DNA of 28,117 bases from Syntrophorhabdaceae bacterium PtaU1.Bin034 (lineage in GTDB: Bacteria > Desulfobacterota_G > Syntrophorhabdia > Syntrophorhabdales > WCHB1-27), in assembly GCA_002067405.1 (NCBI GenBank), contig MVRP01000038.1:1-28117 (forward strand). Reading direction: 5' to 3'. The notes under the pieces were generated by a model. That model was not told where the DNA came from and did no database searches. It was given only the letters and a program-made list of their open reading frames with translations. Positions within the stretch are counted from its first letter, which is position 1. Every line of letters starts with the position of its first letter. The position numbers and the translations under genes were made by a program. Shown piece by piece: positions 8,200-16,604 of the stretch.

Positions 8200-8439
8200 A
8201 TGAACAGAGCGGAACAGATAGAGCGGTACAAACAGGCCAGGAAGAGCCCGAAGGGACCAGCAAAACGGCTCTATAGTATTCCTGAAGCTGCCTTCTATCT
8301 TGGCCGCACCGTCGATGCCTTACGAGAGATTATATGGGCCGGAAAGATTCCATATGTCAAAGACGGGAGACGCGTGCTTATTGATATAAAGGATATGGAT
8401 GAATTTATTGAAAGAAACAAGATGCGCTTCACTTATTGA
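8200..8439 (+). CDS. Excisionase-family/MerR-like DNA-binding protein
   Basis: This is a 79-aa protein with a winged-helix HTH_17 layout. SIPEAAFYLGRTVDALREIIWAG is the helix-turn-helix, followed by KIPYVKDGRRVLIDIKDMDEFIE as the wing and closing helix. This matches excisionase/Xis-type proteins that direct an integrase towards excision. It sits two genes before the integrase, and the CATAA pairs lie immediately upstream. The ATG has no strong Shine-Dalgarno; AAGGCAAA is the nearest purine-rich stretch. Confidence 0.75.
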   Translation: MNRAEQIERYKQARKSPKGPAKRLYSIPEAAFYLGRTVDALREIIWAGKIPYVKDGRRVLIDIKDMDEFIERNKMRFTY

Positions 8440-8482
8440 AATCTTATTGACTAATCCGTTGGCTTATACTAGAATAGAATTA

Positions 8483-8710
8483 ATGACACCGGATGACCTC
8501 AAGAAGTGGCGTGAAAAGAATGGCTATACTCAGGCTTCGCTTGCCAAAGCCTTGGCCGTTATCCCCATCACGGTAAGCCGATGGGAAAGAGGGGTCAGAG
8601 AAATACCATCATTCCTACATCTTGCCCTTGAGACACTGGAACGTAAAGGAGGTGAAAAGGGATTAAGGGGCAGGAAAACGAAAAAGAAAGGAGGAAAGGA
8701 CCATGGGTAG
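8483..8710 (+). CDS. XRE-type helix-turn-helix regulator
   Basis: The frame is open from 8399, but the natural start is the ATG at 8483 ([17 protein letters not shown]), giving 75 aa. The helix-turn-helix is [23 protein letters not shown], a lambda-Cro/XRE type. The C-terminus is a basic tail ([11 protein letters not shown]). It overlaps the integrase start by 8 bp, so the two are coupled. Its likely role is control of the integrase/excisionase genes. The upstream sequence at 8399 belongs to the end of the excisionase gene. Confidence 0.75.
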   Translation: MTPDDLKKWREKNGYTQASLAKALAVIPITVSRWERGVREIPSFLHLALETLERKGGEKGLRGRKTKKKGGKDHG

Positions 8711-9806
8711 TATTTTCAAGCAGCGGAACAAAAAGACCGGCTGGGAAAGCGAAAACTACTATATCAAGTATTACCGACACGGCAAGCCCTATGTAGAATG
8801 CACAAAATCGTCTAAAATGGGCGATGCCGAAAGACTCTTGAAGCTACGGGAAGGACAGATCGTAGAGGGGAAATTTCCCGGCCTGCAGGCTGAAAAGACC
8901 AGCTTCGAGGATCTGCAGGCAGATCTTACCAGTGACTACCTTATCAATGAGAGAAAATCACTCTTTCGGGTAGAGATCAGCCTTGCCCATTTGGAGAAAC
9001 ACTTCAAAAGGATGCGAGTAAACGAGATCACGACAACACACATCGCACGATACATCGAGGCTAGGAAGAAAGAAGGGGCGGCTAACGGCACGATCAATCG
9101 GGAATTATCGGCTCTGAAAAGAATGTTCACTCTCGGCACCAATAGCACGCCACCGAAGGTCCTGCATATTCCACACATACCCAAACTCAAGGAGAACAAC
9201 GTGAGAACGGGCTACTTCGAATACGAGGAATATGTAGGGCTAAGCAATGAACTTCCCGAATACCTGAAACCAGTTCTTACGATGGGGTATTTTACCGGGA
9301 TGCGAAAAGGAGAGATACTTTCCTTGACCTGGAAACAAGTTAACATCTTCGAGAAGAAGATCACCCTCGAAGCTGGGACCACGAAAAACGACGAGGCCCG
9401 CTATCTGTATCTGAGTGGTGAGCTGTACGACACGATACTCAATCAAAAGAAAATACACGATACAGAATACCCTCAATGCCAGTATGTCTTTTTCAGGAAC
9501 GGAAGGAAGATAAAGGATTTCCGTGAGGCCTGGAACAGCGCTTGCGAGAGGGCAAAGGTCGATGGAAAGCTATTCCACGATTGTAGACGCACGGCAGTAA
9601 GGAATATGGTGCGTACCGGCACACCGGAAAGGGTGGCCATGAAGATCAGCGGACATAAGACACGGGCTGTCTTCGATAGGTATAATATTGTGAACGAGGA
9701 CGATTTAAGAACGGCCTGTGAACGACTCTCAAATGCCCACGCGCAAGAAAAAGAAATTCGCGACGGACATAATCCAGACATAATCGATCTGAGAAAGCAC
9801 GGCTAA
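8703..9806 (+). CDS. int: Tyrosine integrase of element A, intact
   Basis: This 367-aa protein has an N-terminal AP2-like/arm-binding segment ([12 protein letters not shown]...[12 protein letters not shown]). A SAM-like core-binding domain follows at about residues 65..150. The catalytic residues are all present: Arg201 in TGMRKGEIL, Lys228 in TTKNDEAR, His292 and Arg295 in HDCRRTA, His318 in SGHKT, and Tyr327 in DRYNI. The gene ends 40 bp before the att repeat and points towards it, as usual for tRNA-targeting integrases. It overlaps the XRE regulator by 8 bp. One CATAA pair lies inside its last 40 bp of coding sequence. It probably catalyses recombination within the tRNA-Leu anticodon loop. 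Confidence 0.92.
   Translation: MGSIFKQRNKKTGWESENYYIKYYRHGKPYVECTKSSKMGDAERLLKLREGQIVEGKFPGLQAEKTSFEDLQADLTSDYLINERKSLFRVEISLAHLEKHFKRMRVNEITTTHIARYIEARKKEGAANGTINRELSALKRMFTLGTNSTPPKVLHIPHIPKLKENNVRTGYFEYEEYVGLSNELPEYLKPVLTMGYFTGMRKGEILSLTWKQVNIFEKKITLEAGTTKNDEARYLYLSGELYDTILNQKKIHDTEYPQCQYVFFRNGRKIKDFREAWNSACERAKVDGKLFHDCRRTAVRNMVRTGTPERVAMKISGHKTRAVFDRYNIVNEDDLRTACERLSNAHAQEKEIRDGHNPDIIDLRKHG
9768..9785 (+). promoter_or_regulatory. CATAATC pair (11-bp spacing), candidate arm site, right
   Basis: CATAATC occurs at 9768 and 9779, within the last codons of the integrase and about 110 bp from the anticodon-loop core. The position relative to the core mirrors the left pair at 3101. The arm-site function is inferred. 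Confidence 0.45.
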
Positions 9807-9845
9807 GAAAATGAGAATAAACCGGAAAGCCTTGATAATAAACAT

Positions 9846-9897
9846 AATGCGAGAGAGGGGACTTGAACCCCTATGGTTTAACCCGCTGGATCCTAAG
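9846..9897 (-). repeat. attR: right copy of the 52-bp tRNA-derived repeat of element A
   Basis: It is identical to 2914..2965 and forms the 3' part of the intact tRNA-Leu gene. The element therefore restored the tRNA on integration. Confidence 0.9.
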
Positions 9898-9929
9898 TCC
9901 AGTGCGTCTGCCAGTTCCGCCACTCTCGC
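9848..9929 (-). tRNA. tRNA-Leu (anticodon UAG)
   Basis: The minus strand folds as a class II tRNA. The acceptor is GCGAGAG/CTCTCGC with discriminator A. The anticodon stem is CTGGA/TCCAG around the loop CTTAGGA, giving anticodon TAG (reads CUA, Leu). There is a variable arm, and the T-loop contains GTTCAAGTCCC. CCA is not encoded. The gene is 82 nt. The 3' side is supplied by element A's repeat; the 5' side and promoter probably come from element B (see the second 5' half at 27737). Confidence 0.95.
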
Positions 9930-9936
9930 GTGCTTG

Positions 9937-9966
9937 ATATTATTACGTTTTTTGTGAGCATGTCAA
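9937..9966 (-). promoter_or_regulatory. Promoter of tRNA-Leu
   Basis: On the minus strand TTGACA (9966..9961) and TAATAT (9942..9937) are 18 bp apart. The tRNA 5' end lies 7 bp after the -10 box. It is conserved in the second copy at 27783..27812. Confidence 0.75.
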
Positions 9967-10946
9967 TCGCGGAACCGCAAATTGTAGTAAAATTGTAGCA
10001 ATTCCCTCCGAAGAGCCCGTCAGGGGCACCTTTTCGGAAATCGTCCGTGCGTTGCCGGGACCGGGTTTTCGCCCGGGCAGAATCCTGCAAATTGAATTGT
10101 TTGTCCAGTGTGTCTCGCCGCCGCGGAGACTCTCCGGGTAGTGGTGGGCATAGCGGGTGGTCATGGCGAGCGTCTTGTGACCGAGGAGTTCCTTGACCTT
10201 GTAGAGGTCCACCCCGTTCTGCACGAGCCGCGTGGCGAAGGTATGCCTGAGGTTGTGAAAATGGAAGTTCTCGATCCTTGCCTTCGCGAGGGTTTGGCCG
10301 AAGGCGGCCCTGAGGCTGCGGATTGCGATCGGGAAGACCCTCCCCGAGATGTGCCGCACCTTGATGGACTGGAGCACCCCCTGGAGCGTGTTCGACATGG
10401 GTATGCCCCGCTTTTCCCTGTTCTTTGACTTGACCACCGTGATGATCCTTGCGGCGAAGCTGACGTGTGTTGCCAGCGGTCCCGGGCATTTCTGTTCCCT
10501 ACGGCGAAGGATAGCCTGCTTACCGGGTTATTTTGGAGCCATTCCTACTCCCTGATGGCGACATTGAACATGCGCCGCAGGAGCGAGAGCTCCTGGTAGA
10601 CCGTTGCCAGTTTCACCTTCTTGAGCCGCATGGTCCGATACTCGGCGATCATTCGCGTTGAGATCTCGAAGAGGGTATAGCCCTTGAAGGCCTTCATGAG
10701 CGGCTTCACCGTGTGCGTGTCCCGCAAATGGGTGTATGTGTCGAGGTATTTGGTGACCATCTCCTCGAAGGTAAGCTTTTTGGCGAGTGCCGTCTCGATG
10801 TAGCGCCCCTCGACGATGTCGCTGAGCTTTTTCGCATAGATCATCTCCGCCGTTCTCTTGTTTCCCGTTTCCAGTGATTCCTGGATCCTTCTTCCGTGAT
10901 ACATGATGCTGAACCAGAAGGTGTTCCCTCTTCTATAGAGCCCCAT
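9943..10946 (-). pseudogene. Broken tyrosine integrase of element B
   Basis: The N-terminal part begins at the ATG at 10946, after AGGAGG; the frame is open to 10994. It reads MGLYRRGNTFWFS...LSLLRRMFNVAIRE, then hits an amber codon at 10545..10547 where related integrases have Trp (IRE*EWLQNNPVS). Reading on, about 45 residues including the first catalytic Arg box are missing, and the frame shifts. The C-terminal part (ORF 10437..9943) resumes at ITVVKSKNREKRGIP. It keeps the box II motifs HNLRHTFATRL and ELLGHKTLAMTTRYAHH with the catalytic Tyr. The gene ends next to the tRNA 5' end. It cannot encode an active recombinase as it stands. Confidence 0.85.
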
Positions 10947-11175
10947 GTTGTTTTCTTCCTCCTTTCCTGGAGCTTCTGGTCTGGATGGAACCATTATACC
11001 ATGAATTTCTTCCCTCCTTGCAGCGGGTGAGCCAAGCGAGAACCTCGTCTTCGTCGAAGCGCAGAAGGCCGTTTACCTTGAACGACGGTATGAGGCTCTG
11101 TTCCGCCCAGGCGTAGATCGTCGAGGGCTTGGCCTGGATCAGTTCGGCTACCTGTTTACACGTGAGGATCTTCAT
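10933..11175 (-). CDS. Excisionase-family/MerR-like DNA-binding protein of element B
   Basis: This is an 80-aa protein. LTCKQVAELIQAKPSTIYAWAEQ is the helix-turn-helix, followed by LIPSFKVNGLLRFDEDEVLAWL as the wing and closing helix. It overlaps the start of the broken integrase by 14 bp, the usual xis-int coupling. The C-terminal tail is basic and low in structure. It is not closely similar to the element A counterpart at 8200. Probable role: excisionase or a small regulator. Confidence 0.75.
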   Translation of the reverse strand: MKILTCKQVAELIQAKPSTIYAWAEQSLIPSFKVNGLLRFDEDEVLAWLTRCKEGRNSWYNGSIQTRSSRKGGRKQHGAL

Positions 11176-11313
11176 GGGTTATGCTCCCGGGGCTTCAAGT
11201 TTTGTATGCGATGTCGAAGTTGCCTTGTTCTCGATTATTTCCATTTTTCCATTCCAGAAAATTCGAAAAGTTGGCAGAGGGTGAGATCATCTGTGCCGTG
11301 AACAAGAAAAGTC

Positions 11314-12174
11314 TCACGGAGGACCCGCTCCTTTCCTGAAAGGCGAACCCGGAACGCGCAGGGACAGGACCCGTTTCCTCCGGTAGTCCGGCATGCCGTT
11401 CTTGAGGACCTTCGCATATGCCATTCGGGAGGCTATCCTTGAACTCAGCTTTGTATCGATCTCTTCAAGGGAAAGGTTCGTCGTGTATATCGTCGGCAGC
11501 TCTTCGCTCGTCCTGCGATCTATGATCAGGTACAACGTGGTGATGGACCACTCTGCGGACTTCTCGGCCCCGATGTCGTCAAGGACGAGGTAGGGGACGG
11601 AAGAATACTTCTCGACGATCTCTTTCTCGGTCGACGATTCCTCCCTGAAGGTTGACCGGATCTCAAGAAGCAAATCCGGCACGGTGATGAAGACGCAGTC
11701 TTGGGGGCCGTTTATCTTGAGCTCTTTCACCAGCTCCCGGACGATCGCCACGGCAAGATGCGTCTTCCCATTTCCCGGTCCGCCTGCAAGAACGATGTCC
11801 TGGGGTTTGTTTAAGAATTCGATACATTCTGTGGTGATGCCCCCGCCGCCTTTGAAGCTTTCGAAGGAACAGGAGGGGTATCTCTGCTTGATGCCGCATA
11901 ATCTCATGATCGGCTCCGGGTGTCCCCGTCTCTCCCGGGCAACCCTTTCACGCCGTTCAAGGGCCTCCTGCTGCTGGGCGACGCACATGGGACACGGCAG
12001 GCTTGAACCATGAATGCGGCAGACCTCCTCTTCGACGGAATACTTTTCCCTCAAAACACTCAAAGTCGACAGGATATGCTCCGGCTTCCGCTCCTGTGGC
12101 TCCTCCTTCGGTACCGCTTTGCGTATCCTGAGCAGACCTTCCTGTGCCTGTTCCAGCGTTGTTTTCGTTTCCAT
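11314..12174 (-). CDS. DnaC/IstB-like AAA+ ATPase (helicase loader)
   Basis: This is a 286-aa protein. The N-terminus carries a Cys/His cluster (CRIHGSSLPCPMC, residues 52..64) typical of phage/ICE DnaC-like loaders. Walker A is GGPGNGKTHLA (131..141) and Walker B is YLVLDDIG. TIYTTNLS is the sensor I region. SRIASRMAYAKVL carries the box VII arginine finger, and MPDYR closes the domain. The ATG at 12174 is preceded by GGAGG. It overlaps the upstream replication reading frame. Likely function: loading of the replicative helicase at the element's origin. The last ~15 residues (SPFRKGAGPP) may be non-native. Confidence 0.85.
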   Translation of the reverse strand: METKTTLEQAQEGLLRIRKAVPKEEPQERKPEHILSTLSVLREKYSVEEEVCRIHGSSLPCPMCVAQQQEALERRERVARERRGHPEPIMRLCGIKQRYPSCSFESFKGGGGITTECIEFLNKPQDIVLAGGPGNGKTHLAVAIVRELVKELKINGPQDCVFITVPDLLLEIRSTFREESSTEKEIVEKYSSVPYLVLDDIGAEKSAEWSITTLYLIIDRRTSEELPTIYTTNLSLEEIDTKLSSRIASRMAYAKVLKNGMPDYRRKRVLSLRVPGSPFRKGAGPP

Positions 12175-12645
12175 TGAAGCCTCCCTGGCGTTTGAGTGGG
12201 AAAACGCCTTTCCATCCGTTCATTACGGACTGGTTGAGGACATCGTTCTTGCTCTGTCCTATCTTTTCCAGCTCCTTCAGGATCAATTCAGCTGCTCGTA
12301 CCGTTAGTGGTGCCTTTAATTTCTTTCTGCTTTCTTCAAAAGCCCGCCACGCGTCGGGATCAATATCATCTGGCAAATCAAAAGCACCGGAAGGCGTGCA
12401 GTGTTTCTTTTCTTTAGCTTTTGAAGAAGAAGATGAAGACAAAGATAAAGAAGAAGATGAAGAAGAAGGGGTTGGATTTTGGTTAACCTCGGTTTGGTTA
12501 TCCAGACAGCCTTCCTTTGACGGCTTTTTCAGGGCAGGGTTTCCGCCCTTGCTTCCGGCCTCAATCCTTATCTGCCGTATCCTCTCATCGTGCACCATGC
12601 GTCTGGAGGTGATGGTTATGCCGTCGGTCTGGATAACACCTGCCG
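11957..12645 (-). pseudogene. 5'-truncated replication protein of element B
   Basis: From about 12645 downwards the frame reads GITITSRRMVHDERIRQIRIEAGSKGGNPAL. A Ser-rich linker (encoded at about 12410..12470) and a C-terminal helical region WRAFEESRKKLKAPLTVRAAELILKELEKIG follow. Element and phage replication proteins with a GITITNRRM segment, a GGNPAL motif and a poly-Ser linker normally have about 100 more N-terminal residues. Those are replaced here by unrelated sequence (MKNPRFPYCMRAPVRK). The frame continues 217 bp into the dnaC-like gene, so the true end may be near 12180 with a lost stop. It is probably non-functional. Confidence 0.6.
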
Positions 12646-12659
12646 TCGCTTTTCTCACC

Positions 12660-13115
12660 GGCGCGCGCATACAGTACGGAAATCTCGGGTTCTTCAAGGA
12701 CAGGAAATACGGTCATGCGATAGTCCTGTACCGGCAGGATACGGGTGTTGCCGTCCTCGCCACCTGGAAGAAAGGGATCAACAATATCCCCGACGAACCT
12801 GTTGTCCTGCTCGGGAAGATCACATGGAAGCCACGGACAAGCATGGAAGAAGTGATGAACCTGAAAAGAGCCGTCAAGAAGGCTGACGGAAATCAAACGC
12901 CCTATCAGGTGGACCAGATGCGCTACTATCAATGGAAACATATAAACGATGTCTTCAGCCGGCCTCTCGAAGAGAGCTACCAGGCCAGAGTGCTGGACAA
13001 TTTCAAATGGACAGACTGGGCGGATGCGAAGAAATCGATTCCCAGCCCCCATCAGCGAACGGATACAAGGCTGAAGAACGACTTCTACGGGAAAAGACCC
13101 GTGTCTTTAGAATAG
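12660..13115 (+). pseudogene. C-terminal fragment of an unrecognised gene
   Basis: The plus-strand frame becomes protein-like from about 12678: GNLGFFKDRKYGHAIVLYR, LLGKITWKPRTSMEEVMNLKRAV, then RYYQWKHINDVFSRPLEES. It ends with a TAG at 13113. Upstream, the same frame runs through the antisense strand of the truncated replication gene, so the original 5' end is missing. The next gene starts 10 bp later, which suggests a former operon. I do not recognise the family. Confidence 0.5.
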
Positions 13116-13125
13116 TGAAACGACC

Positions 13126-13389
13126 GTGGGGCGAAAAACACTGGAAGAGTTCATCAAGATCACAGTACTGCCTTCAGGTCTGACCCATCCGGAGTTCTTC
13201 GCCCTTGCCATTGTTGTCTTTCTCACGAGCGTTGTCAGTGTGATAACCGGCAGTACTTCGCTTATTATGGTACCTGCAATGCTGCTGTTCGGAATCGAAC
13301 CCAAGTCGGTCGTTGCGACGTACATGCTGGCCCTTGTCTTAATGAGTACAGGCGGCACGCTGTCGATTCTTGTACCCGGCGTGTCCTGA
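13126..13389 (+). pseudogene. N-terminal fragment of a TauE/SafE-type sulfite/sulfonate permease
   Basis: This is an 87-aa frame from a GTG. It contains a hydrophobic helix and FLTSVVSVITGSTSLIMVPAMLLFGIEPKSVVATYMLALVLMSTGGTL. The G-x-S-LI-P-x-LLFGI and VAT-x-MLAL patterns are typical of the first repeat of TauE/SafE (DUF81) permeases of ~250 aa. Here it stops after about the first 80 residues, so two thirds are lost. It follows the fragment at 12660 on the same strand. The downstream 99 bp hold hairpins (CCTGAC/GTCAGG at about 13404) but no coding continuation. Confidence 0.7.
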
Positions 13390-13488
13390 CCCTTAGACTC
13401 TGCCTGACATCCGTCAGGTGTTATCAGAAACGACCCTATCAGGACGCTTTTTCCAAGTCTCTTGCGTGTCACGTTACCATGTACCGTA

Positions 13489-15015
13489 TCATGACGGTCC
13501 TTGGTTAACCGGCATGGGGGATTCTCCAAACACCTGCCTGTAGAGGTCCTCACCATAGCTTGTCTCTGAAGGTGCGCCCTCTATCAGTCGAAAGGTTCTC
13601 CGCCCGTCGGTTTCCCGTTCTGTACGGAGAAAAAGGACGTTTCCTTTTTTCTTGTCGTGAAATGCCCGGGCAAACTCGTAAAGGTGGGTTACGAACAGGA
13701 TCTTGATCCGTCTCTCCACCAGCGCGCTCACTATCTGCCGGGCTATCTCCGACCCCTCCCTGTCATTTGTCGCGGCAAAGGACTCGTTCAGGAGCACCAT
13801 TGAATTCGGTGTTATCACATCTATGATGCCGCTCATCCTGGCCAATTCCTCATCGAGTTTCCCGCTTTTCATGGTTGCGTCCTCTTCCCGCCTGTAGTGG
13901 GTAAAAAGGCCGTCACACACATTGGAGCAAAAAGACTCGGCCGCTACGAACATGCCGGACTGCATCATCAACTGCGCTGTGCCCATGCTTCGCAGGAAGG
14001 TGGATTTTCCTCCCTGATTCGCTCCGGTGATGATCACGAGGTCCTTATCGTCCGCGTCCACTTCGTTGCCCGTGATCCTTTGCCGGATAGTCAGGGCAAA
14101 GCCGGCGTCATACAGATCCCTGAACAAGTGCCTGCGTTCTCCAATGGGCGCGGGAATGGGGAACGATACCGGTCCTCCCGTTTCGACCAGTTGTCGGTGC
14201 AGGTTCAAACAGCCGACATAGAATGCCAGTTCTGTTCGGAGAACGGTAAAGAAACTGAGGATATGATCGGTGGACCGGGCAAGGGCGTTGGCACTGAGAT
14301 TGAGCCCCGCATCCTTCAAAGTCACCAGCGCTCTCGCCCCGCTGTCATCGCGCTGACTGATCGAAAAGGAATAAGCCGGAGCCTTTCTGGCGAAAATCCG
14401 CCTTGTCCACTTTTCATTCCTATCCTGCACCCTGTGAAGTCTGTAATTGTCGCCCTTGTTTCCCTTTCCCAGCTCGGCACTGATCAGGACGCCCTTGCCG
14501 AACTTAAGCTCTCTCAGGTGATCCTCTATCTCTGTGAAATATTCATCGCTCAGCTCTTCCTCGAGCATTCCGAAGAACCTTGTGAACCCCTCCGAGTGAA
14601 ATGCGCCTGCATTTAGATCGGCAATTCTCCGCAGCTTCCTGAGCATGTCAACGAACATCCGCACCACCTGTATCGATCTCGTCAGGATCGAAGAAGGATG
14701 CTTGCTCATGATACCCCAGAAATTCTTCTTCTCGCTCTCGATGGATTCCAGCGCGATATGGTACATATCCAGTATGATAGGGGTGTTTCTCAGGCAGTCT
14801 TGCAGTATCTCCTGGCGGTAGAGTATGGTATCGGGGCCATTCTTCAAGGCGGACAGGATGCCTGCCCTGGCGGCGTCGAAGAGGAATGCGTCACCAAGCG
14901 CCATGGCGTCGAAGATCTTTCCCAGTTGCAGGTCATCCGTCAGTTCCTGCTGATTTGACGGCAATTCCTGGTACAGGTCAAAATCCGCATTTCTGTGCAT
15001 GAGAAAGACCTTCAT
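13489..15015 (-). CDS. MutS domain V family ATPase, copy A (canonical ATPase motifs)
   Basis: This is a 508-aa protein. The C-terminal ~200 residues are a MutS-type ABC ATPase. Walker A is GANQGGKST (331..339). The signature-like region is SGKLDEELARM (from Ser384). The Walker B position is MVLLNES (406..412), and the H-loop is FVTHL (His444). The N-terminal ~320 residues form a helical lever/clamp-like region. There is no mismatch-recognition domain with the Phe-x-Glu motif, so it is not a housekeeping MutS. The start overlaps the stop of copy B by 4 bp (ATGA). It is the last gene of the seven-gene operon. The Walker B Asp is Asn here. It probably acts with copy B as a heterodimer on DNA or RNA (inference); no function is established to my knowledge. 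Confidence 0.85.
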   Translation of the reverse strand: MKVFLMHRNADFDLYQELPSNQQELTDDLQLGKIFDAMALGDAFLFDAARAGILSALKNGPDTILYRQEILQDCLRNTPIILDMYHIALESIESEKKNFWGIMSKHPSSILTRSIQVVRMFVDMLRKLRRIADLNAGAFHSEGFTRFFGMLEEELSDEYFTEIEDHLRELKFGKGVLISAELGKGNKGDNYRLHRVQDRNEKWTRRIFARKAPAYSFSISQRDDSGARALVTLKDAGLNLSANALARSTDHILSFFTVLRTELAFYVGCLNLHRQLVETGGPVSFPIPAPIGERRHLFRDLYDAGFALTIRQRITGNEVDADDKDLVIITGANQGGKSTFLRSMGTAQLMMQSGMFVAAESFCSNVCDGLFTHYRREEDATMKSGKLDEELARMSGIIDVITPNSMVLLNESFAATNDREGSEIARQIVSALVERRIKILFVTHLYEFARAFHDKKKGNVLFLRTERETDGRRTFRLIEGAPSETSYGEDLYRQVFGESPMPVNQGPS

Positions 15016-16538
15016 GACTGCAGCCGCTCCCTCAGGGAGTTGTATACGAGCCGATACTTCTCAGCGATCGATATCGCGTAGGCGCGTCCGTCAGCGGGTT
15101 TTCTGACGATCTTGTATGTCCGCACCGCCGGGTCCTCGGCAAGGACGGTGCTGACCATGCTCACCGTTTTCTCGCCGAGGGCGGCAAGCTCATCGAGGAA
15201 TGTTACACAGACACAGAGGAGATCGAGGTCCATTATCGCTTCCATGATCCTTCTGCCCAGGACGACGGCATCCTTAACGGTTGTGGAAGAGAAGATCTCG
15301 TTCATTATGATGATGCTACCTGGGGTGGCCTCGTTCAGGATACTGTGTATCCTGATCAGATCATCCTGCAGTCTTCCCCGGAGGTTATTCATGTCCTCCT
15401 GCTTCTCAAAATGCGTAAAAAGGCTATCGAACAGTAAGAGCCGCGCCTCGGTGCCGGGAACGGGACAACCTATGGCGGCCAGGTAATGCAACTGGCCGAA
15501 GACGCGGGCGAAGGTTGTCTTGCCGCCCTGATTCGGCCCGGACACTATGATGACGCGCTCTTTCTCCTTCAGATGAAAATCATTGCAGACAACGGGAGAA
15601 TTCGCGGCAACGAGCCTGTGCGCCAGGGCCAGATCGAACCCGTCCCGGTTGTGGACCTCCTTGTCTGTGTTCGTGACCTCCGGATAACAAAAGGAGAGCC
15701 CCAGCGCCCTGTATGGCGCAATGTACTCGAGATACGCGAGGTAGAACTGCACGTGCCGGTCAAAGGCCGCCACTGTTTCATCGATATAATTGTCCCGGTC
15801 AGCGCAGTAACTATCGAGGCGCGCGAATACTTCGGGGTGGAGTTTGACCACCAGGTCAAGCACTCTGGCCTCGACGTGATTCATGTCCGGCCGGGAGGAA
15901 AAGTTGACTCTGTAGTCGTTTGCGGTTCCCTGCCTGAATTTCTCGAAAGTTTGCTCGACATCCGCGCCATAGTCATTCTCTGATTCGTATTTACGGACCT
16001 CAATGGTGTTTCCTTTCAAGAGAATGCAGTACCGTATCCCCGACAGATCGGCCTTAAGCTGCTTTGTTTCCTCCAGGAGCAAGGTGAAGCGGGTTGACCC
16101 TGCATAATCCGTCAGGTACTTCAGAAATGCCAGCAGACCGCGGGATTCCGGTTTTGCGAGGGACAGGCCGCGCGCCAGGGCGGCTGTGGCGTCGCAGTAG
16201 ATCTCCACGGAGTCGAGGAACCATGCCTGCTTCTGTCGAGGGTAATACAGCTTGTCCGCTTGGGCAAGATGCTCGCGCATGGAGTGCATGCGGTGGGCGA
16301 AGAACCGTACGTGCTCCAGCACCGTCTTATCCTCCAGGTCCCGCAGTATCTCATGCCTGTACTTCACCGCGTCGACGGTTTTCAGCGGGGTATAGAAGAA
16401 CGGTTTCAGGTCATATTCCTCTTTGCCCGCGGTGATGGCATCCACAAGCTGGTCAAGGTTGAGGTCGGGGAAAAAACCGGGGACTTCCACGATGAGACCA
16501 TCTTCAATGCCTTCAAAGAGTATGCTGTGAAACGTCAT
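15012..16538 (-). CDS. MutS domain V family ATPase, copy B (degenerate signature and H-loop)
   Basis: This is a 508-aa protein from the ATG at 16538, chosen because GGAGG lies ~10 bp upstream; the frame is open to an ATG at 16577 without a ribosome-binding site. Walker A is GPNQGGKTT (334..342) and the Walker B position is SIIIMNEIFSSTT. In contrast to copy A, the signature serine is Arg (RGRLQDDLIRI). The H-loop His is Phe (CVTFLDEL). The N-terminal part is helical (MutS III/IV-like) and lacks mismatch-recognition and endonuclease (Smr) domains. It is the same length as copy A but clearly diverged. The altered motifs suggest it is the non-hydrolysing partner of an asymmetric pair (inference). 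Confidence 0.83.
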   Translation of the reverse strand: MTFHSILFEGIEDGLIVEVPGFFPDLNLDQLVDAITAGKEEYDLKPFFYTPLKTVDAVKYRHEILRDLEDKTVLEHVRFFAHRMHSMREHLAQADKLYYPRQKQAWFLDSVEIYCDATAALARGLSLAKPESRGLLAFLKYLTDYAGSTRFTLLLEETKQLKADLSGIRYCILLKGNTIEVRKYESENDYGADVEQTFEKFRQGTANDYRVNFSSRPDMNHVEARVLDLVVKLHPEVFARLDSYCADRDNYIDETVAAFDRHVQFYLAYLEYIAPYRALGLSFCYPEVTNTDKEVHNRDGFDLALAHRLVAANSPVVCNDFHLKEKERVIIVSGPNQGGKTTFARVFGQLHYLAAIGCPVPGTEARLLLFDSLFTHFEKQEDMNNLRGRLQDDLIRIHSILNEATPGSIIIMNEIFSSTTVKDAVVLGRRIMEAIMDLDLLCVCVTFLDELAALGEKTVSMVSTVLAEDPAVRTYKIVRKPADGRAYAISIAEKYRLVYNSLRERLQS

Positions 16539-16604
16539 ATCAAGAGTACCTCCACGGTTCCGGCTGCATACGTCCATCGTGCGTCTTGCCGCCGCGCGTA
16601 CCGG

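Larger units (their letters stand above)
2914..9897. mobile_element. Integrative element A in the 3' part of tRNA-Leu
   Basis: The segment is about 6.9 kb long. It is bounded by 52-bp perfect direct repeats of the tRNA 3' region and has an intact tyrosine integrase immediately inside the intact-tRNA end. An excisionase-like gene, an XRE regulator and a replication-type protein lie next to the integrase. The cargo on the left is a membrane protein plus four pilin-like genes. It is visibly more AT-rich than its flanks. No conjugation genes, terminase or capsid genes are seen, so it is either a satellite-like element or one mobilised in trans. Confidence 0.82.

Noticed and set aside
9729..9923. 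64-aa frame MAELADALDLGSSG
   Set aside because: This is a typical false protein read from a tRNA gene.
9893..10489. 198-aa minus-strand frame across the tRNA and integrase
   Set aside because: It is an out-of-frame reading of the integrase remnant. Its end (REWRNWQTHWT) is simply translated tRNA-Leu.
12410..12470. Simple repeat of AAGAAGA-type triplets
   Set aside because: It encodes the Ser-rich linker of the replication protein on the minus strand, so it is not an independent regulatory repeat.
12144..12660. 5' part of a 323-aa plus-strand frame
   Set aside because: Up to about 12660 it is antisense to the replication/dnaC genes, with a Glu/Asp run opposite the poly-Ser linker. Only the 3' part looks real and is listed as a fragment.
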